Positions 1 to 52,200 of a DNA stretch of 64,000 bases are shown here, in pieces. Location of the stretch: NCBI RefSeq assembly GCF_017654505.1, contig NC_054548.1, forward strand, positions 34,485,774-34,549,773, read 5' to 3'. The notes beneath the pieces were generated by a model. That model was not told the DNA's origin, searched no databases, and saw nothing but the letters and a program-made list of their open reading frames with translations. The translations under genes and the position numbers were made by a program. Every line of letters begins with the position of its first letter. Positions within the stretch are counted from its first letter, which is position 1. Source of the stretch: Polyodon spathula (lineage: Eukaryota; Chordata; Actinopteri; Acipenseriformes; Polyodontidae).

Positions 1-88
1 CCATATTGATTTGAAAGGTAAACGAGAGGCAGCTGCAAGCAATAAAGCAGATGCAACCGTTTACCTAGATATCATGCGAGATTACATA

Positions 89-549
89 TAGGGGCCAGGG
101 TAACGCTGATCTTTTCCTTCGTTTGGGTTAACGCTAGGAGAGAAGGACTGCGAGAGGCGCTCTCAGAAAATACGAGAAATAAGTGTTTGTTACGTGTTGT
201 ATGTTATTTCTGTCTGTCTTTATCGCACCACTAGACGGTTAACGCACACCTCCGGAGCTGTCGCCACGAAAGCACTGTCCGGAGCACCACTGCACAGAGC
301 ACCTGCACGTTTAGATTCACCCAGGACTGGTGACCGTGCCTTTGTTTTCTGTTCGGGACTGTGTTGTGTTATTCACGCTCCCACCGTGCTTTACACATTG
401 TTGTGTACTGCCAGGGATTTATTATTTGACGGTCGCCAGACCTGGAAACGGCACAATAAACACTTATTCACTAAATTACCGTTGTCTGCCTGTCACTCCT
501 GAATTGCATCACCGCTACACCTGTTCCCCTTACCAACCACTTTGTCACA
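89..549 (+). mobile_element. Probable LTR, 3' end of an element extending off the left edge
   Basis: The segment has LTR-like layout: an AATAAA at 455-460, then a short U5-like stretch ending tttgtcaca at 549. Tc1 sequence starts directly after it. Before it, a frame open from position 2 to a TAG at 89-91 could be the end of the element's coding part; I do not recognise it. No paired LTR is in the window, so the left border is a guess. Confidence 0.4.
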
Positions 550-550
550 G

Positions 551-607
551 ATTGAGATCAGGACTTTGACTGGGCCACTGTAGGACATTCACCTTTTTGT
601 TCTTGAG
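551..607 (-). mobile_element. Tc1 transposon, detached distal fragment
   Basis: On the minus strand this reads LKNKKVNVLQWPSQSPDLN, which continues the transposase broken at 2557. The two pieces are separated by the LTR element at 608-2556 and share the ttgag duplication. The piece stops before the third catalytic residue, where the left LTR begins. Confidence 0.85.
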
Positions 608-1023
608 TGTGGCAGGCTGGCGAGTGGATAGAGGCCCAGAGACAGACTGCAGTTCAAAAAATATATACTTTTATTATAAATAGATACAAAAAAAAAGGCA
701 CAAGGGCCAAAACAAAGGGATTGAAACACAAAAAGAAAGACAAAAAGCAAAATGTACAAAATAAAGGTTTCCAGGCTGGGCAATGTCTTCACTGAATTTA
801 GAAAATTGAAAAAATCACAACCAACAAACGCCAACCTGCTTCCTCAGCTCCCTCCTCCCAAATGAGAAGCAGAGGCCTCCTTTTATGTCAGGTGGCTGGG
901 CGCTGATTGATTGTTAATTAACCTAATCAACCCCAGTCACCTGAACATAATAAACCCAGGCAGGTAGGGGAAATTAACCCCATCCCTGCCAAATTAAAAA
1001 GGGCAGAGCTTTGCTCTGCCACA
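608..1023 (-). repeat. 3' LTR of element A
   Basis: This 416-base LTR has perfect 8-base inverted tips. On the minus strand a TATA box (ACATAAAAGG, about 879-889) directly follows a palindrome at 888-944. Confidence 0.9.
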
Positions 1024-1143
1024 CACCTACCCCCATCTACAACATACAACTGCCGCAATCGGCCAACTCCCCCCTCCCCCCAAGAGTCCAATTATGTCCC
1101 TTGGGTGGGCTGTTATGGTGGGTGGTGGTGGGCGGGGTTGATG

Positions 1144-2020
1144 TCAGAGCCCCCAAGCCTTCTTTGGTTGAGGGGGCCCCGGATCTCCGAGGTAGTACGG
1201 CGACGGCGGCCCGGCTCCCTCGGCAACCCTAGAATACAAAAAGGAGACACCAGCAGTCCCAAGCGATGCGGAGCAGCAGGCAACCCCAGGCGATGCCAAT
1301 GAGGCATCCTTGGGCGGTGCAAGGCAGGCATCCTTGGGCGGTGCAAGGCAGGCATCCTTGGGCCATAGCTCCTCCCCTCTGGGCTCTGAGAGCAACGGCT
1401 CCTCCCTCTCTGGCTCTGGGAGCGGCGGCTCCTCCTCTCTGGGCTCTGGGTGCGGCGGCTCCTCCCTCTCCGGCTCTGGCTCTCGGGAAGGTGGCTCACC
1501 CCTCTCTGGCTCCCGGGAAGGCATCTCCACCCTCTTTATTGGAGTGACTGGGGCATCTCCCATGTCTACCGCCAGGTAATTAACCACCATGAGGGCAACC
1601 TCTGGGAAGGACGCTGGGTGGAGTTGTTCCTCCCACTGTTCCCACCTCTCCCCATCTCGACGCCACAGCGTGTTAACTATGGGGAGATCGTGGACGAGGT
1701 CTGCCTCAGGGTGCATCAACCAGTCCCAGATCTCCTGGGATGGTGGTGCTGGAGGTAGTGGGGTGGCCCCTGATGCCCGGGGTGAACACTGCACCTCTTC
1801 CTGGGCCTGGTTGTAGGGGCATCCTGCCCAGTTGTGGCCATCCTCCACACCGGCCACACCAGTTTGCCTGTGGCACATCTAGGCAGGACCGCCAACGATG
1901 GTCCTCCTTCCCGCACCAGGAACACCAGGGGAAGAGGCTGGCTGGGTTCTCCAGCGGTGGCTGCAGCAGCTTACATTTCTTCAGCTGCTGCTTTTCCAGC
2001 CTTTGCCGCTGTCTGCTCTT
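1144..2020 (-). pseudogene. Gag-like protein of element A (frameshifted)
   Basis: The minus-strand reading starts MGKSRQRQRLEKQQLKKCK and has a CX2CX4HX4C zinc knuckle (CSWCGKEDHRWRSC, about 1884-1925). A frameshift follows near 1870, within a second, damaged knuckle. The second frame holds SQEIWDWLM and WRRDGERWEQWEEQLHP, then VALMVVNYLAVDMGD, then Glu/Pro-rich repeats and PKDACLA repeats. The same order of parts recurs in the element at 54126-56922. Function unknown; nucleic-acid binding is likely from the knuckles. Confidence 0.6.
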
Positions 2021-2132
2021 TCCCATAATCCAAAAAAAATAAATAAATAATAATTCTCCCAAAATTTCCAAAAAAAAAAAAAAAATACTGCTCTGAGCCT
2101 CTAGTTGGCGCTATCCCGCTTCTGATACCAAA

Positions 2133-2556
2133 TGTGGCAGGCTAGCGAGTGGATAGAGGCTCAGAGACAGACTGCAGTTCAAAAAAATATACTTTTATTA
2201 TAAATAGATACAAAAATAAAAAGGCACAAGGGCCAAAACAAAGGGATTGAAACACAAAAAGAAAGACAAAAAGCAAAATGTACAAAATAAAGGTTTCCAG
2301 GCTGGGCAATGCCTTCACTGGATTTAGAAAATTGAAAAATCACAACCAACAAACACCAACCTGCTTCCTCAGCTCCCTTCTCCCAAATGAGAAGCGGAGG
2401 CCTCCTTTTATGTCAGGTGGCTGGGTGCTGATTGATTGTTAATTAACCTAGTCAACTAATCAACCCCAGTCACCTGAACATAATAAACCCAGGCAGGTAG
2501 GGGAAATTAACCCTGTCCCTGCCAATTTAAAAAGGGCAGAGCTTTGCTCTGCCACA
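2133..2556 (-). repeat. 5' LTR of element A
   Basis: This 424-base partner of 608-1023 has the same tips and the same palindrome before the TATA box (2413-2477), with an extra 8 bases in the loop. Confidence 0.9.
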
Positions 2557-3344
2557 TTGAGCCACTCCAATGTTGCTTTGGCCTTGTGCTTGGGATCATT
2601 GTCCTTCTGAAAGGTGGATTTCCTCCCAAGCTTCAGTTTTTTAGCAGACTGAAGCAGATTCTCTTGCAGTATTTTCCTGTATTTTGCTCCATTCATTCTT
2701 CCTTCAATTGTAACAAGATGCTCAGTCCCTGCTGATGAGAAGCATCCCCACAGCATGATGCTGCCACCACCATACTTCACTGTAGGGATGGTGTGTCTTG
2801 AGGCATGGGCAGTGTTAGGTTTGCACCACATATAGCGCTTTGAGTTTTGGCCAAAAAGCTCTATCTTGGTCTCATCTGACCACAAAACCTTTTCCCACAT
2901 CGCAGCTGGGTCACTCTCATGCTTTCTGGCAAACTCCAGACGTGCTTTCAGGTGGTACTTTTTGAGTAGCGACTTCTTTCTTGCCGCCCTCCCATACAGG
3001 CCAGTGTTATGCAGAGCTCTTGATATGGTTGACTGGTGCACCATTACTCCACTCCCAGCCACTGAACTCTGTAGCTCCTTCAAAGTGATTGTTGGCCTCT
3101 CTGTGGCTTCTCTCACAAGTCTCCTTCTTGTTTGAGCGCTGAGTTTTGAGGGACAGCCTTTTGTTGGCAGTGCCTGGGTGATGTGATGCAGCTTCCACTT
3201 CCTGATTATTGATCCAACTGTGCTCATTGGGATATCCAAACACTTGGATATTATTTTGTACCCTTTCCCTAATCTATGCATTTGTATTACTTTATCTCTA
3301 ATTTCTGTAGAATGCTCTTTGGTCTTCATTTTCCTCAGATTCAC
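2557..3344 (-). pseudogene. Tc1 transposase, open but cut by LTR insertion
   Basis: A DD34E transposase cuts and pastes Tc1 elements at TA. This frame is open for 262 codons from its start (MKTKEHSTEIRDKV also possible at 3329). It covers both helix-turn-helix regions (KISKCLDIPMSTVGSIIRKW) and two catalytic Asp positions ([12 protein letters not shown] and QKDNDPKHKAK). It breaks at ATLEWL, where element A is inserted; the frame resumes at 607-551. The third catalytic residue is missing. Confidence 0.85.
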
Positions 3345-3712
3345 AGGCTTACCAATGATCCTTCAGCAGTGGGTTTTTTATCCAGAAAATGTGACAACAA
3401 CTTTAATGGTTCACAGGTGGAGGCCAATGGTAAGGTAATTGTGTCCTCGTTAGGGCAATTTCTTTCATCAGTGCAAACTGGGAGCTTCCACAGCATAGGG
3501 GTTGAATATTTATGCAGGCAAGATATTTCAGTTTTTTATTTTTCTTGAAAATATTTCCCAACATAAAACCATTGTTACCTTACAATAATTGATTCTGAGT
3601 TACAGTGGTTAAAAATAAAATATCAAACAGAACGAAATTTCAATGTACCATTTGTAATTCGGTAATATGAGAGAATTGGTCAGGGGTCTGAATACTTTTG
3701 CAAGGCACTGTA
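2557..3712 (-). mobile_element. Tc1-like DNA transposon, main part, interrupted by element A
   Basis: The right end has the usual Tc1 tip (caaggcactgta at 3700-3712). The transposase (next entry) lies inside. The other end is split off at 551-607. Confidence 0.85.
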
Positions 3713-3792
3713 TATATTAGTAAATTTACAGAAGTTGTGTTTGTGTTACATTTTTATATTTAACAGTTATTTTTTTTGATGATATTCTCTAG

Positions 3793-43992
<40,200 letters not shown>

Positions 43993-45420
43993 AAATGAGT
44001 GATTTTGTTTATTTACCTACTGAAAACTAGATGTTGTTATTAAAAAAGAAAAAAAGTAAAAAAAAAAAAACTTGTGCAATATTTTCATGTTTGTAACCAC
44101 ACTCAAATACTTACTTGGATGTACTGTTTCTCTACCGCTGCTTAATATTCATGAGGTTATGTCAGCCTATTTATATTTGTTTAAATACTATGAATGTTTA
44201 AGTTTTATTTTTATTTTTTTATTTTGTGCTTCTTGTTGTTATTTAAAAGAGCATTGTACTGCATTTCATCATTATTAAAAATACCAGAGTGCTTTTCAGA
44301 TTGTCAGTCTCTCTGTGTGTTTAAATGAGTATAGGAGATAATCAATGTACGCTGTATGATATTCCAAAAAAATCTTTGCACTGAAACCTTGAATCATTGG
44401 AAAGGCTGCTTCATATGTGTTTAAGCAGAATTGAAAATTCAGTTCAGTAGTTTTTTTAAATCGATGTTTCAAGTGGCATTTTGACCTGTGAATCTGCCTA
44501 TTGTACAGCTGGGTGAAATGAACAGCTATTCTCAAAGCAATGTAACACTGCTGCTTATTCTAACAATGTCAAGTGCAAATCCTGTGCTATGGCATGCATA
44601 CAGACTGAGCAGGAAGGTGTTCTCTGTGCTGTTCAAATAATCTTGCTTTAAACTTGTAATTGTATACCATGCAATGTTGTGATTATTTTAAGATTGTGTC
44701 CACTGGACATATGGCATGTACTAAGCTGTTGTTGAAAGTACTGTTCTGTGGTATGTTAATGTCCCTGGGTTTATTACTACAAGAAACGAAACTCAGATAT
44801 TCAAAGCAGAATGCATCATTTTAACAACGTTTACAAAACAGAGCGTTTACTGTTTCCTGAGTGGCATTCCTAAATGTAAGCAACTGACAAAGATGTGTTC
44901 AAATAAATATAATGATAAAAATAAACACAATTTTAGTTTTCCATGTCTGTTATTCAATAATAAAACATTGAATTTTTGCAATATAAAGTTTCTGAAATGC
45001 AGTGGTATGCAATCACACTAGCAGCAAAGCACATCTGCTTTATTGATTCGACGTATTGTTTATGCTGCCAAGATAGAGGGGCACTTGATTGTAGAATCAG
45101 TGTATTCAGAAGCTAAGCAATGACTACAGATTTGTGTGTTGAAATGTTACCAAAAGTATTTTTATAGTTAAATCCCTCAGTTTTTACCTTTTTGTGAAAT
45201 TGGTGCCCCTTTACTAATGAAAAAAAAAAGTAACACTTGTAATGTTGTGGACGTGTTCTGTCGTATCTATCTATATATCTGTCGCAAATGTGATTCATGT
45301 TATGGTATTGGTTTAAAGTCCCACTATAAACTGCACTGGTGTGCATAGTAATTGTATGTACTGTATGTGAGGTATTTGATGTTGTCTTTATGCAGTAATA
45401 AACTTATGTGAACAATATGG
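43993..45420 (+). other. SYNJ1: SYNJ1 3' untranslated region
   Basis: AT-rich noncoding sequence follows the stop. Polyadenylation signals AATAAA stand at 44902, 44920 and 45397. The last is followed by a T/G-rich stretch (tgtttgtgcc) and is the best candidate for the main cleavage site. Confidence 0.6.
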
Positions 45421-45549
45421 AACTGTTTGTGCCAAGTTTTTTATAATGATTTTTATAGGAGGAATGTATATTGTATGTATTAGAAACTATTATTATTTCA
45501 AAAGGTTTGATTGCCCAAAGACCCAAATTGACAATTTATGTTGGAATCG

Positions 45550-45860
45550 ACATATTAAGTTTCAAGCGCTGGGGAGGCCGCACTGTGGTTGATCCCCGGA
45601 GCCAGCATCACAGCCGTTGTGTGTGCTGATGCGCCAGGGAGGCAAATAAGCTGATCCCTGTAGCCAGCATTACACTTCAGCCATTAACACCAGACAGAAG
45701 GATATCTACATCATTATATGGAAGGAAATGCAAATGGATGGAGACACATATGGATCACATTAGTTTACTGTAAAGCTACGTCTTAGTTGGTGCTTATCTT
45801 GGCGCGAGCCGAGTTCAAATCAGCATGAAGTTTTAACATCTACTCTCGTGTAATGGAAAT
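45550..45860 (+). repeat. Possible SINE-like repeat
   Basis: The stretch holds two near-repeats (agccagcatcacagcc / agccagcattacacttcagcc) and a B-box-like GAGTTCAAATC at about 45811. I cannot set borders or name a family. Confidence 0.3.
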
Positions 45861-45931
45861 CATTATGAATGAATTGTTTTTTCTTAGCACGCTACATTAA
45901 CTAACATTTGACTTTTCATGTAAATGTATAG

Positions 45932-45957
45932 TAGTAGTAGTAGTAGTAGTAGTAGTC
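45932..45957 (+). repeat. (TAG)n microsatellite
   Basis: Eight to nine TAG units lie in the SYNJ1-CFAP298 gap. The gap (45421-47746) otherwise holds the possible SINE, poly-T runs and the CFAP298 promoter region. Confidence 0.9.
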
Positions 45958-46870
45958 TTATGGTTGTAGTTGTCAAAAGTAGGATGTTCTTTTCACTAGT
46001 ATTTTTGTAAATACTGCACAGTAAGGTCAAAACTGCAAAACAGCCATTAGCTTGCCTTGCACACCTTGCTGGTTGACTTACCTCACATGTCAATGTGTTT
46101 TAGATGTCCTGCAAGGCGGCGCACTGCATGTCCTGTGATGCACATTTCTAGTGGGGGGGGGGAAAAAGAATAGTATAATGTAAATGTATTTGGGTCTGGG
46201 AAATTCATCAACCTGTGTTAGACTGGATGTTGCTATTGCTGCAAGCAGAGTCCTGCAATCTTGAATTTTCCCCAAGCAGACAGAATCTAGCACTGAAAGG
46301 CAGTAACTTTCCTGTAAGGACGCTGAAGCCACAATATTAGCACTTTAAAAAAAAAAAAAAATCTGTTCTAGAAATAATTCATTTTGAATAAATTATTTAA
46401 TAAAATTATCAGAATTCACCAAAGTTTTATATTTGTATTTATTTATTTAAACTTTTATTTTGGCCACTTGATGTCACCACAGATTCTCTTGCATCTGTTG
46501 ATGATATTTGCGATTTGTTTATTTTCTCTAGCAGATGAACTGATTACCTGTTGACAATAAAATATTATTTCAAAAACAGAAAGCAAGGTAGGAACAACAG
46601 CCCTTCCTAACACTATCCTGGGGCATTGCCAGAGTTCTGACCCAGAGAGGAGAATTACTGGAGCCACCACTTGTTGTACATTGCAGCTATTACTATGTAT
46701 CTGCTTACTGAATCCCAGATGAGTTAGAAACCAGTCCAGGTCCATAGTCTATTCTGCATAGATCTACACCCATACAAATATATTTAATTTTTCAGTTTTT
46801 TCACGTTTTCATAAAGTCCAAGTCAGAGTTTGCACTTGAAAGTTTATGGCTTTTTATACCAACACTTATT

Positions 46871-46901
<31 letters not shown>

Positions 46902-47415
46902 AAATGGAGCATTCAAATCTAAATGACCAAATGAGTGTTTGGTCTAGTTCTAAGATAACATACTTTAATTCATACAATAAGCGAAAGTAGCTGATAATTA
47001 ATGGGTTTGTGTTTCAGTAATAATTCGAATACAATGTTCCTGCCATTCTAATCAGCCACCCTAGATGGCAGCATTGCAGAAAAGCCGTCATGAAACACAA
47101 TCTACAATGGCAAAGATATTCTCTTTTTTGATTGGTGCAGTGGACAGGAAAGGACAATCTCATCCGGGTTTGTAGGAGTTCATTCTCTGCTTGCTGGCGC
47201 AGCATTGGTTCTGTGGGCATCGGTGAAGTCAGTTGAAAGCATCGTTTGTTGAAAGTACTTTAAAAGGTGCTGTACAATGAAATAATTTTGGTTTCTTTGA
47301 GAATTTATTTGTATTTCAAGACATTATATGTATAAATTACCGTCATTCTGATTAAAGTTGCTAGGTTAGCTATATATTTTTATACGTATTAAGAAGTGCA
47401 CCAAAGTTGTGTTTT

Positions 47416-47429
47416 ATCACCATGGCAAC
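47416..47429 (+). promoter_or_regulatory. RFX X-box-like site upstream of CFAP298
   Basis: ATCACC AT GGCAAC fits the X-box consensus GTNRCC-N0-3-RGYAAC at every fixed position except the first (A for G). RFX factors drive ciliary genes through X-boxes close to the start, and this one lies 318 bases before the CFAP298 ATG. That it acts here is inference. Confidence 0.5.
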
Positions 47430-47746
47430 CGATTTTTCTGGAGCGTTGGAGACCCGACTTGTAACATGTTTAATGTGGTTTAGTAAAATTATTATCTAAT
47501 TGCTGTATTTGTTTACTTAATTAAATTCTCCAAAACAGAAATGTAACAGCTGCACACTAGTTTCAGTGGGGGGTAATTTAATGTAACTGCCTGTGGAAGT
47601 TTAAACAAACTGGGCAGTTTGCTTTTCTGAACTGTGGAATAATGAACTGTTGTAGTAGATAGTCCAAGGGATCATATTTTTGTATTAAAAAATATTATCC
47701 AATGGGAAAATGTTTTAATTTTGACTTGCTAGGCTCCAGTACCGCT

Positions 47747-47885
47747 ATGGTGCAACTACATGTAAAGCGTGGGGACGAGAGCCAGTTTCTCTTCACTACA
47801 ACAGTGGATGGTCCAGTGGAAGAGCTGACCAAGCAAGTTACAGCTATTTATAATGGGAGGCTAAAGGTGGACAGGATTTGCTCAG
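47747..47885 (+). CDS. CFAP298: CFAP298 coding exon 1
   Basis: It encodes [20 protein letters not shown] and on to LKVDRICS, phase 1 out. A ctag acceptor-like site at about 47731 lies just upstream, so a separate 5' untranslated exon is possible. Confidence 0.95.
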
Positions 47886-47894
47886 GTAAGTTAG

Positions 47895-47955
<61 letters not shown>

Positions 47956-48049
47956 TCAAATGCTCAAATGTTTATGTAATACTGCATTATTGACGCCTGT
48001 TGATTGGCTATTTTTAACCAAATCAGAACACAGTTTAGTCATTTTATAT

Positions 48050-48089
<40 letters not shown>

Positions 48090-49170
48090 TATCACTGGAA
48101 TTTTATTTAAAAGAAATTTTCTACCAAGTCAAAAAACAAAACTTGCATATAAAAAGCATTTTTTGTTCTGTATATGAAAGAAGACACACTGCAAATGCAG
48201 TTTTAAACTGGATTAAAACTACTCCCAGTATTTTATATACTGGACCAAACTTGGAGGGTGTTGCCATGACAATTTCAACAGTCTCTGGCCCTGAATATCA
48301 AAGCTTCTCTCTGACTGTTTTTGTTACAACTGTACACCAATTACTTAATCAGACCAATTATAAATCAATCTTTATTTTATATAGTGCCTTTCATAGTGAA
48401 CCATTATCAAAACATGATTTACAAGATGCAGCAACAACAAGAAAATCCATAATATTTAAAATACAGAGAAATGCATAATACATGATATACAGTTATAAAA
48501 AAATTAAAAAATCAGTACGATGGTCACTCTTGAAATCAGGACTTAAAGATTTGTTAAGAAAACTTCTTAAAGGGGAACAAGACTAAAATATGCACAAGAA
48601 CAGAGACATTACACATCATTTAAGCCTTGATTTCAAGAGTGACCGTGCTGTTGATGGATGGACAGCGACACCAGAGCCTTCTGCCAGTTCTGTTGTCAAT
48701 TCAATGTCGTATTCAATATATTTGTTAAGGATATTATCTTCAGGTATTGCTCATTTGTTAGACAGCTTTTTGGGTCTTCCAGTGCTGTTTATCTGTACTT
48801 GTTTATGCTTCGGATGCCACACCTTGAAAATTGAGCTATTCTTGCCCAAACTAAGCTGTATTAATAACAGTCAAAGTTGTTATAATGATAGAAAACACTA
48901 GTGGAGTAAATTGTTGATGCTCATAATGCAATAGAGTAGAACATGCAAAATGTGTTAGACTTGCTCTGCAGTGTGTGTTTGTTTGTGTGTGATAAATATA
49001 GCATGTATTATATCAAACTTGTATGAATAATTTATCTCAGACTTGTAGTTGAGTCCCAGTCACTATCATTCAAGTCCGAGTCACGAGTCCTTGAATTGGA
49101 GTCTTGAGTCCGAGTCCAAGTCACTGTCAAGGACATGCGCTATGCTACATGGGATACTGAGACCTCTGGC

Positions 49171-49203
<33 letters not shown>

Positions 49204-52200
49204 TAAAGAGAATGCAGGGAGCAGTGGAACCATTTTTACACGTTGCATTGCATAGAACTACTGTAATATTGGATAGGGTTGAAAAGGGGAAGTGTTGTTT
49301 TTTACATCTGTGTTTTATAAATGTACTGCTGTTATTTTTCGTTTTATTATTGGCCTGCATAGTTTTTCTCTTGATTTGTTGTTGGATTTAAACAACTTTT
49401 TTGGGGGATTTTGCTTTGACCCCCAACTGGTACAAATCAACACGAATAAGGTTAAAAAAAAATAAAAAAATTATTGCTATTGTGCATAAATTGATGTAAT
49501 CAATTTAATGTGCATAATCAGCGTTCCCTCAGCTTTTTAGATACTGAGAAACTTGCCATTTTGACTGAGAAAGGGTCAATTAGTGAGAAACCTTCGGCCA
49601 TGTATTAACCCTTTTAATATTTTATAATACTTTTAATTTTTGTTGCATTATACAGTATTCCAACACAAGTATCTCAAAGATTTTACAATTAACTTTAAAT
49701 TTAAAAAAGACATTTGTTGTGGCTCTGCCTCTGATATTGAATCATCCTCTTATCCTATGAAACCCTGTCAGTTGTTATCATAGATATAGACTGCATGCTT
49801 AACTGGTGCCCTGCTTAAAATTGTGTTATACTACTGCATAAAACACTGGCATCTGCACTGCCTTCAATTGTAACCGTCTTTAGGGCTACTAATTGTTCCA
49901 TTCTTGGGAATACCAAATTAAATTTTTCAAAAATAGCCAATTCCATTTGATCCCACTTTTTATTAACATGTTAATAATTAAATATTGCATTTGAAATTTA
50001 CTTTTTTTAACTACCAATTTATAGCTTCTTTAAAGGCAGGTAGCATGAAAAGATGATGAAAGTAATGACATATGCAATTAAGTTAGCTTATTTACTTCGG
50101 GAAAGCTTCGCCTTTAGCTCAGTCCTTACGTCTTTGTTTTTCAGCATAGAATGCAGTGCTTTACCTTTGTTGCCGTCTTATATTTCTCTACTGGCATTAT
50201 GTTTGATGTTGACCCGTACGTGATCACGCCAAATACAGCAAAACTAAGAATACTATCGCCCCATCCTCATAGATAGTCAGATTTCTTTTAGCTCTGTCTT
50301 ACTGAAACATTGCTTTTTTTTTTTTTTCTTCGCTGGTGCAGCTGTCATGTTGAGTTTCAGCAGAGTCATGGCGTGAAGTCACATGATGACTTCACATGGG
50401 GAGGGGGGGGTAGGTAATTGGATATGTTATGTCTTCTTCAGTTACTATACACTTAAATGTGTATTTTCGACTAATGTTCTGATTACATTTTTTACATTTG
50501 ACGCTTGAGATGAGTTCTGTAATGGTTGTTTTTTAAAAGAGAAATAAAACAAAAAGCGTCAAAGTGTGAGTATTGTGATTTTTATTTATGTTTACCAGAT
50601 ATTTATGCTTCTAAATAATGCAGGAAGATTGTGCTTCACTGATTTTAGTATTCAATTATGTGACGATTTAAAAACTGTAAAGTTAATGGGCAGCACCGAG
50701 CAGCACTCTCTATAGAGGCAGAATCGCCAGACGCCTACTTTGCCCACCCTGTACCAGTAGATTCGCTGGTGCCCGAGCGAGCACTGCACTAATATGACGT
50801 GCATTTTTATAGAGGGAAATCAGAGAGACAGACACAAATATGCTTATTTTAATGCTTTGTAAGAATGGTCTCAAAATAATAGGTTTACCTCAAGAGGCTG
50901 GAGTCTCGATTGAGGTTGATATTTATGATAATAACTTACGAAAGTTAGTAAACTGAGTGCAAAGGTTGTTGCCAGTTACTGCAAAAAATGCACACATTTT
51001 AGCCCTAGCGGGAACGCTGTGCATAATAGTATTTAAAGCGTTACTTGCAATGTTACACAGAAATCCACAGCTGCACATGTATTACTGTGTTGTTGTTTTT
51101 TACCCTTTCATAACATCGATGCATCAGCCTTTTTGTAGAACAATATATTGATAGTGAAAAAATTGGCATCACCCGAGCCTTACATAAATATTATAATGAA
51201 AGGACAAACAATTGAATATGTCATAGGTTTATTCAGAAATGTCATACAAAGCATCTACACAACCAAAACATTATAAATAAACAGACATTTGAACAGAATG
51301 GGCTTCATTTCCAATTGTTTGCAAAGTCTAAGTGCTGCACAAAACACACAGATCCTGCACTTTTCAGTATATGCGTTGTACTTACTGCACACTCTTAGCA
51401 CAGTAAGCCTGGGTAACTGTTGACACAGACATCAACTGTAACCAAGGCTTCTGGCACCAAATGCTCCACGGGCATATACTAGATCAATGCAATTCCAATT
51501 CCTCTAACGGCATTGACCAGGAATCATCTTGTAGTTGTCGGTGGGCTTCTGCTTCAGTGCAGCGTTATAAGTGGTGAAGTGTATGCATGTCAATCAATAG
51601 GAAACAGCTTTCGCGATAAGAGTCGGGTTATAACAGACGGAGACAGCGCGTTTCGGGCTGTCGGAAGACACTTATGATATCCAGGGCCATTGTTTTTTGG
51701 TTTCAGTGCAGACTTTATCAGCATCATCACAAGCAAATGCATGTTGACGCTGCACTACTGCTCTGCAAAATAATGCACGTACACTATCTGGGGGGACAAA
51801 ACCTGAAAATGATAATAATTTGTGTGTGTTTGAAAATGATGTAATGCCACAAAGGTGTTTTTTTGCAACTTTTTGAATGTCTTAGAAATGAAGGAGCTGG
51901 CAGAACATGGAGTAACCCTCCCTCCGAACATGCAAGGACTGACGGATGAGCAGATTACGGAGCTGAAGTTACGGGATGATTGGGCAGTGAAGTGTGTGCC
52001 CTCTGGAGGAGCTGAGTTTAAAAAGGATGAGATTGGAAGAAGGAATGGTCATGGTAAGAAATAGAGTGATGTTTTCAGGATCTGTTCCAACACAACTGAC
52101 TTAATCTATAACTGCCACCCAAACAAAACAGTTTCAGTTGAGGACTGTGGGCCCCATTTTAGGATAGGACACCCGGGGTATATATTATCCTAATATATAT

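Larger units (their letters stand above)
608..2556 (-). mobile_element. Small LTR retrotransposon with gag-like ORF, no pol (element A)
   Basis: Two direct LTRs (608-1023 and 2133-2556) each run TGTGGCAG...CTGCCACA. They are about 97% alike, apart from an 8-base insertion in one and small poly-A differences. The 5-bp target duplication ttgag flanks the element (603-607, 2557-2561). On the minus strand the 5' LTR is followed by a primer-binding site (2113-2130) complementary to a tRNA-Leu 3' end. The interior codes only for a gag-like protein, so the element is non-autonomous. It is inserted in a Tc1 copy. Confidence 0.92.

Noticed and set aside
1011..1760. Plus-strand frames overlapping element A
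   Set aside because: They are antisense to the gag-like reading that carries the zinc knuckle and the EIWDWLM block.
45560..45860. tRNA gene suggested by the B-box-like GAGTTCAAATC
   Set aside because: No cloverleaf with a matching A box and acceptor stem can be drawn; a degraded SINE is more likely.
49046..49130. gagtcc/caagtc-rich stretch as a tandem repeat
   Set aside because: Units are irregular and short; it may be part of an unknown repeat, but no border can be set.
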